From the NCBI GenBank assembly GCA_030247855.1, contig JAPDRN010000006.1, positions 620,001 through 684,000 of the forward strand: a stretch of DNA of 64,000 nucleotides, written 5' to 3'. Under the pieces are notes generated by a model. The model did not search any database. It was not told the DNA's origin and worked only from the letters and a program-made list of their open reading frames with translations. This DNA comes from Knufia peltigerae (Eukaryota > Ascomycota > Eurotiomycetes > Chaetothyriales > Trichomeriaceae). Shown here one piece after another: positions 34,329 to 46,881 of this stretch. The translations under genes and the position numbers were made by a program. Position 1 is the first letter of the stretch. The number at the start of each line of letters is the position of its first letter.

Positions 34329-37300
34329 TCAGATGAGAGATTCACGGATGAATTGACCAACACCTTTGGCCTAACAAATATATTAGTATTCGATCAAAAA
34401 GATTAGACGGGATCATCAACTTACCACTGGTGGTTTCATCATGGTGAAATGGTTGCCATTGACGGTGACCATCTTGCAGACTTCGGCGCCCAAGAGCTTG
34501 TCCCATCCATTGGGTCCAAAGTCTGTTCGATTTTCCAAGAGCCATTTCATGCTCTTGGGGTCATCGGCTTGTGGCGGTGGTCTTGGGTCACCAGGCTTGC
34601 CACAGACACCATCAGTTGCCCAGATGAGCAGGGTCGGTGGTGCCTTGAAGTCACGGGTCGACTTCAATTCTGGACGGTATGCTGTCAAGGCCTTGATGCT
34701 GTACTCGAAATGAGGCAACAACCAATTAGGCGTCTTGCCAGTACCAGTTCCCAATAGACCAATCTCATCGAAGAAGTGGTGAAGACGTGCAGGAAGAGGC
34801 TCGAGTCTGATCGGGCAAGGCGAGTCGATCAGAATCAGCTTCTCAACTTGGTAGTTCTTGTCTGGATGGGCCTTCTGGAGGTCCGCGAATTGTCGGGTGA
34901 CTTCGTACGCGACGACTCCACCAGCAGACCAACCACCCAAGATATATGGCCCAACAGGCTGTCGGCGCATCACTTCTTCCATGTAGAGCTTGGAGACGCC
35001 TTCAATGCCACATGTGTAGCTGGTAGGGTCTTTCATGAAAGGACAGTTGAGACCATAGACCGCCAAGTTCTTGCTATCGATGGCCGGGATCGAAACATAA
35101 GAAGTGGCAGATCCAGATCCATCAGGGAACAAGAAGAGGTTCTTGGTGGCTGTCTTTGGGTTGCCCTGAAGCAAGACGGAAGTCGCTGGAGGCATCTGAA
35201 CGACCACCTCAACGGGGGGAGCAGCTGGAGCCACAATGATATTTTGCTTCACCTCTGGCTTAGGGGCTGGAGGAGGGGCAGCCTTCTGCTTCTCCAGGCC
35301 AAGTGCTTTTCGCAGATGGCCCAAAGATGGGTTGTCCGCCAGGATGGTTGGGTCGAGATCGATTTCATGATCCTCACGGAGCTTGCCCAACACGGTCAAA
35401 GCCATCAGAGAGTCCATACCAAGATTGCTGAGATCAGTAGTCTCAGTAATCTCAGCAAGGTCCATCTCCATTTCCTGGGCGATGACAACCCGAATAGTCT
35501 CGATCATGTCACCTCCATCGGCCGATGCAGTCGGTGCCTGAGCAACAGCCTCAACAGCGGCGGACTTGCCCTGCTCGCCTGCTTTGCTGGGGAAGTCCTC
35601 AGTGTCAGGAGTAGTGATGCCAGATTCGACGGTGTCATCATCACTCTCAGATCCCGAGTCGGTGGACTCGACAGAGCTTGCATCGCCGCCAGTGGCTGTT
35701 TCAGGTGCAGACATGCCACCGAGATGTTTGCGAAGGGCGCCAACAGAGGCATAATCCGTGAACAGAGTGCTTTCAACCTCGAGGTCGAGATCCTCACGGA
35801 ATTTACCGGAGATGGTCAAAGACATCAAGCTGTCGACACCCATATCGGCCCATTGAATGTCGTCGTTGAGCTCGGATTGATCAACATCGATTTCTTTGGC
35901 AATGATGTCGAAAGCGCGGACTGCGATGCTACCTGAGGAAGCCTTGGGGGGTGCAGGAGCCTTGACCTTGGGTGCCTTCACCTTGGGTGTCTTGGCCTTG
36001 GGAGCCTTGCCAGCCTTGGGAGTTGGAGCGGCGGCAGGGGAAGGTGCTGCGGCGACTGGAGATGCGGCAGTCTTGGCTGCAGGAGCAGAGGAAGCAGTCT
36101 TCCCACCAGCAACAGCCTTGGGCTTGGGCATCATCACGTCCATCAATTTGCGTGGAATGCACTGGAAGCGGACAGCACCAGCAACGCCAATGACTTCCTT
36201 GTTCTCATTGAAGACATAGACATCACCGGCCCTCATCTTGCTTCCCGCGACAGGCTGCATCTTCACGTAGGCAAAGTATTGCTTGTCGTGTTTGAGAGGC
36301 TCGATGAAGCGAAGGCTAGACCATCCGTGAGAGATGTAGCACTCTTCCATGCGGTTGACAGTGGCGTTGACGGTAAAGCCAGAAAGGTGGCAAGCGCTGT
36401 CGATGTGGTAAGGGCTGAAGTAGAAATCACCCTCGTTTGGTCCAGCTCGCAACTTGATGTTGCTGGTTGCTTCGAACTCCAGGCCATCAAAGATCACACT
36501 TTGCATGCCTTGGAAGACATCAGAGTAGTCAACCAGTGCTCCGAAGAGCTTGTAGGCCATGGGTCGGCTGACTTTGTCGGCTTCGCCATTCTCCATTTTG
36601 TGCTTCAGGAGGTCGATGCGGGACTGGATGAGGTAGGAGGTCTTGTTCCACTCTTCCTTCCATACTGCTGCGTCCTCGAATTGAATGACACACTTGGCAT
36701 GAACGACATCCTTCTTTCCGTTGTTGGTGGTAACGGCGAAGTCGGCCTTGCGGGCTTTCATGTCAATTGACATGGTCATGCGGACAATTTGAGACTCTGG
36801 TTGGTTGATGTTCTTGAGAAGAAGAGGTGCTGGGTTGTCCATCGTACCAATGTTGATATCGACCTTCTCGCCAGGCGACAGGAGTTCGACACCATAGTTG
36901 ATCAGTGTGTAAGCCATGTCTGCATAGAGCGTCGACGGGCAGAGGCCGCTGCCATTGACCAAGTGGCCAGCGACGACTGGGAACAACTTGGGGTGAGAGA
37001 AGTCAGACTCCGCAACGAGCGTGACAGTCTTGCCCTGAACTTCTTCAGAGACGATGCCCTGAACTGATGTCGAGAGATACTTTCGTGCTTTGGCAGGACC
37101 TGCCGAACTGACGGTAGCAGGTGCTGGTGCGATGGCCTTGGGGTAGTTACCCTTGTAGAGAAGCCAGTCGCCGGTGTATTGCAGCCAGTAGTTCTTCTCA
37201 TCGTAGCCATAGAAAGGAACGTCATTCAAGACACGAAGAGACTGGTTTTCCTTGTGGAATCCATCCCAGTTGAGAGCCTTACCAGCCGTGTACAGACCAG

Positions 37301-40300
37301 CCATGGAAGTAGAGATGATCTTCCACGGGTCCTCATCCCGACGCATGGTGGCCAGGGTTGGGACCGACAAGCACGATTTTATCATGCTTGCGCACAGAGG
37401 ATGGCCACCGACCTCGAGCCAGAGAGTGGTCTCGCTGATGGTGGCAGTAGACATTCCTGACGAGAGACCACCAACAAAGTCAACAGTCTTGCGGCAATGT
37501 CTGCTCAGGTAGAAAGCATCAAAGACACCTCCAACGCTGACAACGTCACTGAGAAGGGGCGATATCACCGGGACGCGAGGTGCGTGGTAGGTGATTGGGG
37601 AGGCCAATTTCTCAAAGTCTGCTAGAATTGGGTCCACTTGAGAAGAGTGGAAAGCGAATGGCAACTTTAGTTTCGTGCACTTCTGGCCAGCGTCGGCCAA
37701 TTTCTGAGCAACAGCGTCAATGTCTGCCATGGTTCCAGAAAGGACAGTGTCGGAAACACCGTTAATGCAAGCAATTTCGATCTTGCCCTGGCTGTTGGCA
37801 ACAACGTCTTGGAGGCCAGCAACTGGAGATCGGACTGCCAGCATGGCGTGTGTACCGGCAGTGCACTTCTGCTCAAGCAATTGAGCACGCTTGCCGACTA
37901 GATAGATGGTGTCGGCGACGGAAAGAACACCTGCAGCTTGAAGAGCAGCATATTCACCAAGTGAGTGGCCGATGACAACGCTAGGGGTGATTCCCCAGGT
38001 AGCCCACAGACGAGTCAGCGCCATTTGAACGCAGCACATCCCAAGCTGAACAACGGTGGGAGGAAGGTGTTGGACTTCGGTGGACCCATCAATGAGGGGC
38101 ATGATGGATGGGAGACCCTGGCGGAGAGCAATCTCATTGAATTCCTCAATGTCTGCGCGGAATTGCTTGGAGGTCTCGAAAAGCTTCTGGCCCATTCCTG
38201 AATATTGCGATCCTTGTCCAGTGAAAGCCATGGCGATCTGTGGGGAGGCAAGAGGAATTGGGTTGTGAGTTTGATCAGCAATCGCTTTCAGGGACTGTTG
38301 CAATTGGCCAATCGATTGCACTGGGAAGGCGGCACGGTAGTTGTAGTGTGCTCTGCGGGCTGTCAGGGTGTAGGCCAAATCAGAAAGACCAACATTAGGA
38401 TTGCTGGCAAGATAGGCATCATATCTAGCCAGTGTTTTCTTGAATGCAGCAAGCGATTTAGCAGATACTGTGACGACATGGGTCGAGCGTGGATCTGGTG
38501 TAGGCTCCTTTGGAACTTCAGGACCATCCTGCATGAGCATAGCTGTGTTACCACCAGCAGCACTGAAGTTGTTGATAAACACAGTTCGCTTTCCTCCAGC
38601 AGGTCGAAGGAATGGTGTGGTCTGGAAAGCGATGTTCACATTTCGCTCCTTCAAGTCAGGTGCAAAATTCACGTTCATCTGCTTTTTGATACCCGTGTGG
38701 GGCGGGATTTTGCTCTTCTGGAGCATCATAAGAACCTTGATTAGTGCAGAGACACCCGAGACGGCTTCACCATGACCGATATTAGACTTGACTGCACCGA
38801 CGTACAGGGGCTGGTCAGGGCGCCTGCGGTTTATGCGAGGAGCAAAGACTGAAGTGACTGACTCCATTTCAATACCATCACCAGCTTGAGTACCCGTGCC
38901 GTGCATTTCGACGTAGTTGACATCGTTGCAAGGAACATTGCACTCTTTCAAGACCTTGTCGAACAAGAAAGACTGGTTCTCGGCACAAGGATGTGTGATG
39001 GACACGGCCTCAGCAGAGTGGTTAGTGCCAATGCCACGGACGATACCTAAAATCGGGTCCCGATCAGCCAGAGCATCGTCCAGACGCTTCATGATGACAG
39101 TAGCAACACCGTCGCCTCTGCAGTAACCATCTGCATCGTTATCCCAGGTTTTGCAAGAACCGGTTCTTGACAAGAAATGGCCTCTGCTTAGACCTGAGAA
39201 AATGTCCGAGTTCGTCAGGACATTAGCACCGCCGGTAAAAGCAGTGTCACATTCGTTTGCTCTCAGGGAGGTGATTGCAACGTTGATAGCGGCAAAACTT
39301 GAGGAGCAAGCAGTGTCAACCGAGAAACTGGGACCAGAGAACTTAAAAAAGTAGTTGATACGACCAGGACCAAAGGCACGCACACCGCCAGAGATAAAGT
39401 ATGTATCGATATCCTGGGCTGCATTGACCTCACGCCAATCGTCGGAGGTCTGACCGTAAAAAGTGCCAATTCTGTCGTGCTTGGTGGAAGGGGTTCGGCC
39501 AGGAACGATACCTGCCATTTCCATTGCTTCATATCCAGTTGCGAGCATCAGTCTCTGCATGGGATCGGTTTGAGCTGCCTCTCGGGGAGACATGTTGAAG
39601 AACCGAGCGTCAAATAGACCGGGCTTCTCAATGAAATTGCCAAATGGTGTATGAGATGTATTCTTCTTCTTCGAAGTGGGGTCTGTGTGAGAATCAACGG
39701 GAAACCGATCGGGAGGAACTGGTCGGTGAACATCCAAACCCTTCTCCATGAGTTGCCAGAAGAGCTCGTTGTCTGCAGCATCAGGGAAACGACCAGAGTA
39801 GCCAACAATCGCAATATCAGCTTCCCGCTTTGAGTGCTGGGTACCGGCCGGAGCCACTGTGCTCCAGTGAGACTGGTCTTCAAGTGTCACTTTGGGGGTA
39901 GTCGCCTTGAGAGCCGAGACAACACTGCTGGCAAGATTGGTTGGGCCCACAGCGAAAACCTTTGCCTCTGCAGGCTTTCCAGAAGCACAGTACTTCAAGA
40001 CCTTGTCCCACCTCAGTGGCTCAATCACAACCTCTTTCAGAGCATTTTGCAGAAGCTCGTATCCATTCTGAGCTTCAACCGGTCGGCCTGTCACGCTGGA
40101 GCAGACGGGAAATCTCACGGTAGTATTGCCAAAGATGGCCTTGGTCTGTGGTCGCAGGATCTTTTCGATGTCCGACTGTGAGTGAAGGTGTGAGGCGTGG
40201 TAAGGTGCATATATTGATACGGGAGCGTTCTTGTGGGTTCTGAAGAATTCGGAGTCCTCGAAAAGGCTCGCCTTGGTGGAAGGAGGGCCGCTGACGGTTA

Positions 40301-40992
40301 CCGAGGTTGCTGAAGATGCACTGATCCATAACCTGCTCGTCGGTGGTGTGTTCTTCTCCTTGTGGAACGCGTCCAAAGCCGCCTGAGCAGACTTCTCATC
40401 CGCTGCAACAATGGTGGACCATGACCCCGTTTTTGAGTCGCCCTCGATCTGCTCTGCGACTCTTCCAACATGGGCACCCGCTCTGAAGGCAATTCGGACG
40501 GACTCGACGGCCAATGGGAGCAATGCTGTTAATGAATCTGCCGAGGCTACGGCTGAAGCTGCAATTAAGCCAGTGCATAGACCGACTAGACGTGCGTCTG
40601 CATTATGAGGGATATATGAAGGTGTTCGCTCCTCAAAAGCACTGTCGAGAGAAAGTCAGCCAGTTGAGAAAGCAAAGCAGGGGAAATTTCAGGGGGGACT
40701 CGAGGGCTGCATACCCAATGAAATGCGTGAACTGTGAAATACAAACGAGAGCGCTCTCAATGGCGGCATCTTTGGCATCGCCTCTGTAATAACGATCGAC
40801 TAATTCTTGGATGGTTGAGAAACTAGGAACTGCTCTTGAAGGATGGGATCGGTTCTTGTTTTCGACTCTGACGGCTTCACCAGCTCTTTCTAGGAAGGCC
40901 TGTAGAACAACATCGTCCTTTCTAGTGAAGACCTTGGTGAAGAACGACCGACAGTCGGCCGTCTGGTCGCCGAAGACGTAGACCTCCTCCAT
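34329..40992 (-). CDS. pks1: non-reducing polyketide synthase, likely DHN-melanin (tetrahydroxynaphthalene) synthase
   Basis: Three exons (40992-40715, 40641-34425, 34370-34329) encode 2178 residues. Order: SAT starter-unit domain (about 1-360; GLCTG), ketosynthase (about 366-790; Cys538 in DTACSSS, His673, His716), malonyl transferase (Ser986 in GHSLGE), product template domain (His1319 in AGHLVNG, Asp1507 in HIDSACH), two acyl carrier domains (Ser1697 in GVDSL, Ser1837 in GMDSL) and a thioesterase/Claisen cyclase (Ser1998 in GWSAGG, His2157 in GNHF). This layout without reductive domains, with tandem carriers and a Claisen-type thioesterase, is that of fungal melanin and naphthopyrone synthases; the start MEEVYVFGDQTAD resembles black-yeast PKS1. 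The last 42-base exon replaces an early stop and ends VAKGVGQFIRESLI. All catalytic residues are present. The exact product is inferred. Confidence 0.94.
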
Positions 40993-43900
40993 GATGATGA
41001 GGAAAAGGATACGACGAACTTCGAACGAGCGTTTGCTTTAACACGGGAGAGGAAAAGGGACGGGTAGGGAATGCTCAGCTAGTTATCATATAGGAGTTGA
41101 CGGGGCCCGGATTGAAAATAGATCGATGAGCTGGAGAGGTGAGTGGATGGGAGGAGGAATTGACAGCGCCCCCCCTGGCGACTCCACCGACCGCAGGGCA
41201 TGCACCTGAGATCTGCGTCGCTGGAAATCAAGAGCATGGCGAAGGCGCCGGCCAGTCCAAACTTGGAGAGGAGCGAGTCGTGCGGTCATTGACCCTGCTC
41301 CACCTCGCCAATGCGCGATTGTTTCCTCTCTCTAACCTACTGTGCGCAGACCCAGCAGCTTCGGCGCCCGAATGTGCTAGGGACAGGGGGTTGCCAGATG
41401 AGACACCGCCAGTACCGCGTCGTACAGCCCATTACCTTGTAATGATACCTCAGTCTTACCACCTCTAGGCCTCCCATCCCCCCGTTGTCTACGAGTTACG
41501 GATATCCGCTCCCTGTGCTGTCATGATGCCAAAAACTCTCAGCCGCACCACATTCGACACCTGCTGTTGGCTGCTCCGTACCAGAGATACGAGGGTGTCG
41601 CAGTGACGCTGTTGGAGGAACGTTGGCACGAGCTGCCACTTTGACAATAACCTTGAAGCTAAGCAACCACACTACTATGACACTGCAGTGCATTGCATTG
41701 CATTCTGCTAACGACCCAGGCAATGCCTCAGCCAGCTATCTCAGACACTGCGCTCGGTCACTGAAACCTAGCCGAGCACTTTTGCTGGCTCTCCCACCCA
41801 TTACACAACATGTTTGGGTACCTAGGTACAAAGTGAACACCACCTCGTGTCTGCGACTCTGATCCTGCCCTACGTTCGCATCCTACGACAACCCACGCGA
41901 GAGCACGGAGTAATAAACAATAATTGCTACATAACTTAGTGCCTTGACCGTACGAGCACTCGCAGTGTCACAGACCCTTTTGCGAGCCCGCAGGTCGTTG
42001 CCCGGAGCAGCCCCCGGTACACAGTTTTACGGAATTGTAATGACAAACGACCCATGCGCCCAATACACCACAATACACAATCCTTCGCTCCAATCAGTCG
42101 GCTGAGGCTGAAAGACAAACAGCCCTCCCTGGCGGCAAGGAGATTGGCAGTGCTTGTAAGAGGTGGCTTCAATAAAATACAAAGCTAGTTGATGCCCGCA
42201 GTACAATCCCTCCAAAAGATGACTGCATGGCGCTGAACATTATTATTTTCTCTTCTGCGGGTTGTTTATCTGGTTGTCACCTGAAATCTCGGATCGATGA
42301 CCAGTCTGTAAAAATATTATTGTGGGCGTGGGATACGTCCCTGATGGTCTGACTTTAGAGAGGGCGATGTCATAGACACCAGCATGTCCGCAGCCCGCCC
42401 GTTCCTCCACCGTCCCAAACATCAACAACGCAGATATTACGAATACAGTACTTTGTACATACTGTAACTCATGGTACGGAGTACGAGACGCGGATCACGG
42501 CGGCCTGATAGACAAACGGCCCTTAGTGTGGCAAATCCAGCAGGATAGGGGATTTGACTTGGTCGTCATTTGTCCATGGTATCCGTACTCCCTGAGAGGT
42601 TGTGAAAGCGAGTGCTTCCTAGACCTTGCCCGGCCATCAACCAGCGGTACCCATGCCTGGCGGACTTGGGAACGAATCAGCGACGAACAGATGAATCCGG
42701 GTGCAAGGGCAAGGGGGAAAGGGGATCTCTCGCACTGACCAGCATCGCCAGGATGGGTCAAACATGCTTCAGGTTTGTCCCATCTAACTTCCGTTTAGCG
42801 TGACACTACTTGCTCAAGCGACCAGGGATCCCGGTCGTATGTCCTATATTTGGCCTCAAGCCCTGAGTCTATGCTGCTTCCGGGTGCATGGTTGCTCCAA
42901 GCCTCCAGCTCTCCTCTCCACTCAACCCGCAACAAAGTCACACCAGCGGTTTGGCAGAGAGTTCCATACCGCCTTCCATCCGGCTTCATCAATGATCCAT
43001 TGTTCGAATTCACTGCGACTGTGGCTCAGGTATCTTGGATTGTGGTCACGAACTATACGATTGATGTTCCGTCACAGTGGCCCGGGGGCATTGCTGACGC
43101 CTCCTGACATAATCGGTGGTATTCATGTGCGCACGACCATTTCTCGAGCAATACATTACTCACAGCATCACGCAAATAGTATCGCAGGTTGCAATTTCCA
43201 GGCTGAGCATATCCCTTCCAAGTACTCCGTACGTCCACAATAATCAGCCCAGCATAAGGGGCTTCGCCAATTTGACTACACAATTGCATGCAGGAGGAAC
43301 CTCGTCTGCGATTCAAGATTGAAGGAAACCTTCCCCTGTCGGGAGTAGTCCCTCGTGCGCCATCACAACACTTCACCTCTATCCACACGAAATCCCCCCC
43401 ATCGACATCCACATATGAACATTTGTTTCTGCCCCTTCGGCCAGTCGTAGCCGGTGAGGAAGGTCCCAGGGTCCTGACGATAGGGCAAGCTCCAAGAGCG
43501 GATCACGACTTTTCTGTTTTTTGTCCAGGTAAAGTAATTTCTTCAGCCTTAAAACACCCGCCGGGCCCAAAGGCTGAATGTGTGGTGGAGTTTTGGTGGC
43601 AGAGAACCACCACGAGCCATCGCCAAACATCCCGAACCACCTCTACAATGCGCCTTACCCGATGATGGCTCCAAGCCTACTCCGTAGCACGTTAGATGTA
43701 AATCCCTTGGATTTGATAACAAAGACCCTGTCGTATGTTTCTCGTCCGAGTCTCGCTTCTCCTATTTTCAATGTGAAGAATTCGCCAACAGGTGAAGCGA
43801 GATGGCATGTGATCTTGGCTGCGCACCATCTTATCTGCCCGACCGTGCGGACTCTTGCACGTTCACAAGTGCGAGTAGCATGGCATTGATGGATTTGTAA

Positions 43901-46881
43901 GGCCTTCTCAAGAGTGTGATACCTTACTTGGAAGGTCGTGAACTTGCTGCTTGACGAGGAGCTACGGACTTTGATGTACATTGATGTCAGCCTCCTCCGT
44001 GGTCTTCTTCGTCCGCACGCTTGTCCTAACTGCCTATCTGTTTCGGCTCATTGGTGGTCTGCGACACCTTCGCTTACAATTACAGGAGTAATCGTCCGGA
44101 GCCATTCTCTGCTATCAGCCCGCGGATCTCGTCCGTCACCATGGATGGCCGCTTTGGGACAGGCGAAGATTATTATTGTACAATATATCCGCTGTCTTGG
44201 CTCGCTTCGTCTCGTCTTCCGACGTCCTACGCCGTTCACGGCGCGCCCCTCGAGATGGGTCAGCACTAATTGTGCGACCTCGTAGCCCTCCGGCCCTGTA
44301 AACATCACGACTGGACCGTTCCGTGAGACTCATAACTAATCATTCACATGCAGGGTTTCACTAGCAAGCAATAAGTCGGCCTGTACTTTGGCTACAGGGG
44401 GGTCGCTCTGCGAGGTAGGGAGCCCGGATCTTGAGCACCTTTCTGGAAATGTTACCACGCAGACGGCCACAGTTGGTTGCAAACTTGTCAAAAGGGCACA
44501 AGACTAAGGATATCATGTCATTCTCGGGACTGGAGATGCCCTCGTACGTGAGCACATCCGGACAACATGATCGAGGTAGGATCATTCTCGCCAAGTCCAT
44601 GGTATTACTGAAGAAGGATCAGGGTACGACCAACTCAACAAGGACCTGCTCCTTCAGCTTGGATGACCTCAGATTCAGAGTGTCCTGGCTGACCATCACC
44701 TCGACGCTGACTGTTGTATTTCTCATATGAGAAGCAAGCCGTGTTAGAAACTGTACCATTGCCACCCGGTTGTCTCGCCACTGTGGTTGGACATATTGGT
44801 TATGGTGCGAGAGACATCAACACTGGTACTGATTCACAGCATTCCTTCCGAGATGCCTGTTCACGATCGTCATGCCACCATATCAGAATTTCGATTTGTC
44901 CCAGAATCCTGGCGTCATGTCAGGTACGACTGGCAGACCAGATCAGAACCTCCGCACTCGGTAGCCTCTCTCCCTCCAGAAATGCGATTTGCCGAGCCAA
45001 AAGGTGTCGTGCAGGTTTGAATCAAGACAAGGCTATGATATGTTGTGTTGCCTGATGTCTACGCCCAAGATGTCCATATCTTGCGGTGATGTAGAGCTCA
45101 ACTTCCAGCCAAGCCATTCCGGCGGCAACAGAAGTGGACAGTGGTTCAATTCTAAACCTGACCACAGCATGACCGGTTGGTTTCCTACACAATCTGTCAA
45201 GGGACGATAATGACGGTGACATTTACCGGCGGCTTGGGGTTGGGGTTGTACCAATCGATCTCAGTCGTCGTGATCTTTCATACGAGACCTGCAGCTACGA
45301 GGCGAGGCACGGAAGCGTCATAGAAGCCTTTAGACGCGGGTTCCTCCCGATAGATTGGCCTCGGATGCATCTTTGTGCGACGCCCATGTTGGAGATGCTA
45401 TAGGGTATGGCAAATGCTTCCGACAACCTATCCAATAGATGATTCATGACAACCTTGGTTGCGACGAGTTCCCGAGAATATTACTGGGAATCGACCGAGG
45501 TGTAGCAATACCCACAGTTCCGGAAATACTCTTTAAGGAAAAGTACTCTTTACGCGGTTATACAGAGTACAGTGCGTCTGATCGTCAGTCGCAAGGGTGG
45601 CTTGAGGCCGACATACGACGAAAAGGGTGGATGTACTAGGGGTCCATTGGTGTCAAAATCAGGGAATCATCGGATTCAGTGTATGAGTATCCGTACAGGT
45701 AATATGGCCAGGAAATCATGGTGCATTGCCGTCCTGAACACGGATAGATGGTGCATATTGTTGACGTAGAGTCTGCGAGTATCTATCCATGGACGTGACT
45801 GTGGAACCAATCAGGCCCTTCAAATGCCAGATGATCGGAGTCCGTTGATGGCCTAGACACATCGCTAGGAATCCGGGAGGTACTGGAGGTCCTACACACA
45901 CATGCTTCGTCAGGCCTGCCATTCTACGAGTCGTGCACTGCGTTTCGAAACAGTCATGTACTCGAGATGCACCGCTTTGGGTGTGAATCTGGGTGAGGTC
46001 GTAGTCTCGACGACGCTCTGTGACTGATGCAAGTACCCTTCATGCAGACTGGGATGGAAGTGCTCCAGACTGTAGCTCGCATGACAAGGTGAAGGGAATT
46101 TGGACAAGAATGATGCTTAAGATAGAAGTCGGATCAGCCACAAAAAATGCCACATGGTATTATAGGATTGTAAACGAGCACAACCGTACACTTCACTGGT
46201 CAAAGAGTCCGGATGTGTGGATTTAAATACCGAGGCGCAGGCATGGGGAGAAGCCTGTGAGTGGTTGTTGGAGATCCTTCTGTTGCCAGTAAGCGAGGCT
46301 TGGGCCGCACAGGCCCCCAAGAAACCCCCCAGGGTGCCCATCAACTCCCCCTCCAATAGGTGCCGAAAAGTGCATTTTTACCCGCAAAGCCCCATGAGCC
46401 ATGCTTGTTTTAGGCCTGGAAGCCACTTGCACTTGGCTGCTCCGGCGCAGTAGGTATAGTACGAGTAAAGGTAGTTTGTAACTCGAGTACGCGAGGAGAT
46501 TCGGTCCAGCAATTCCTGCTTTGCTTCAAACTCACCCAAAGCCTGTTTTTAGTAGAAGACGACAAGAGAGGAACAAGACTTGGCTGGCCTAAGAAGGACG
46601 ACACCCTGATACCGAGTACAATACAAACAACAGTCGCATGATTTCTCTCTCATTCTCCTCACCGTCCGTGTCCATCTTCCCACATTGATGAATTGGGATC
46701 AAAACCCACACGCGAAGCACTCCCCTTTGTTCCACTACGAGAACCACTACAAACCACCAACCTCCTTTTCGATCATTTCCCCCCCTATTCCTACTTCACC
46801 CTCAACAAATTTCCTCCTGCATGGGACCGAGGGGCGGTACGGAGTCTTCCTAGCACCTTCACAGAGTAGTCGACTGTCACC
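40993..46881. other. 5.9 kb gene-poor region
   Basis: No gene can be supported with confidence, which is unusual in this otherwise compact window. The left end holds the promoter of the polyketide synthase. Exact or near copies of GTACGGAGTAC lie at 41905-41912, 42474-42484, 43222-43232 and 43678-43685, and TACGAGTA lies at 46460-46467. A stretch near 44430-45060 reads protein-like in three successive frames (for example EFRFVPESWRHVRYDW and LPPEMRFAEPKGVVQV) but is broken by frame changes and matches no family I know. A short inverted repeat (TACAGTA at 42444-42450, TACTGTA at 42460-42466) is also present. Confidence 0.5.
44431..45055 (+). pseudogene. possible decayed coding relic
   Basis: Three overlapping plus-strand frames carry protein-like segments in sequence: FSLDDLRFRVSW, then VLETVPLPPGCLATVVGHIGYG, then SEFRFVPESWRHVRYDW with LPPEMRFAEP. 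Neither clear introns nor a start was found that joins them. They match no family I recognise. This may be a frame-shifted old gene or chance. Confidence 0.2.

Noticed and set aside
34776..35936. Plus-strand open frame of about 385 codons opposite the polyketide synthase
   Set aside because: It is antisense to the carrier and thioesterase domains of an intact synthase and has no motif.
41000..46880. Degenerate transposon in the gene-poor region
   Set aside because: No terminal repeats, no transposase or reverse-transcriptase motifs, and no long internal repeats were visible.
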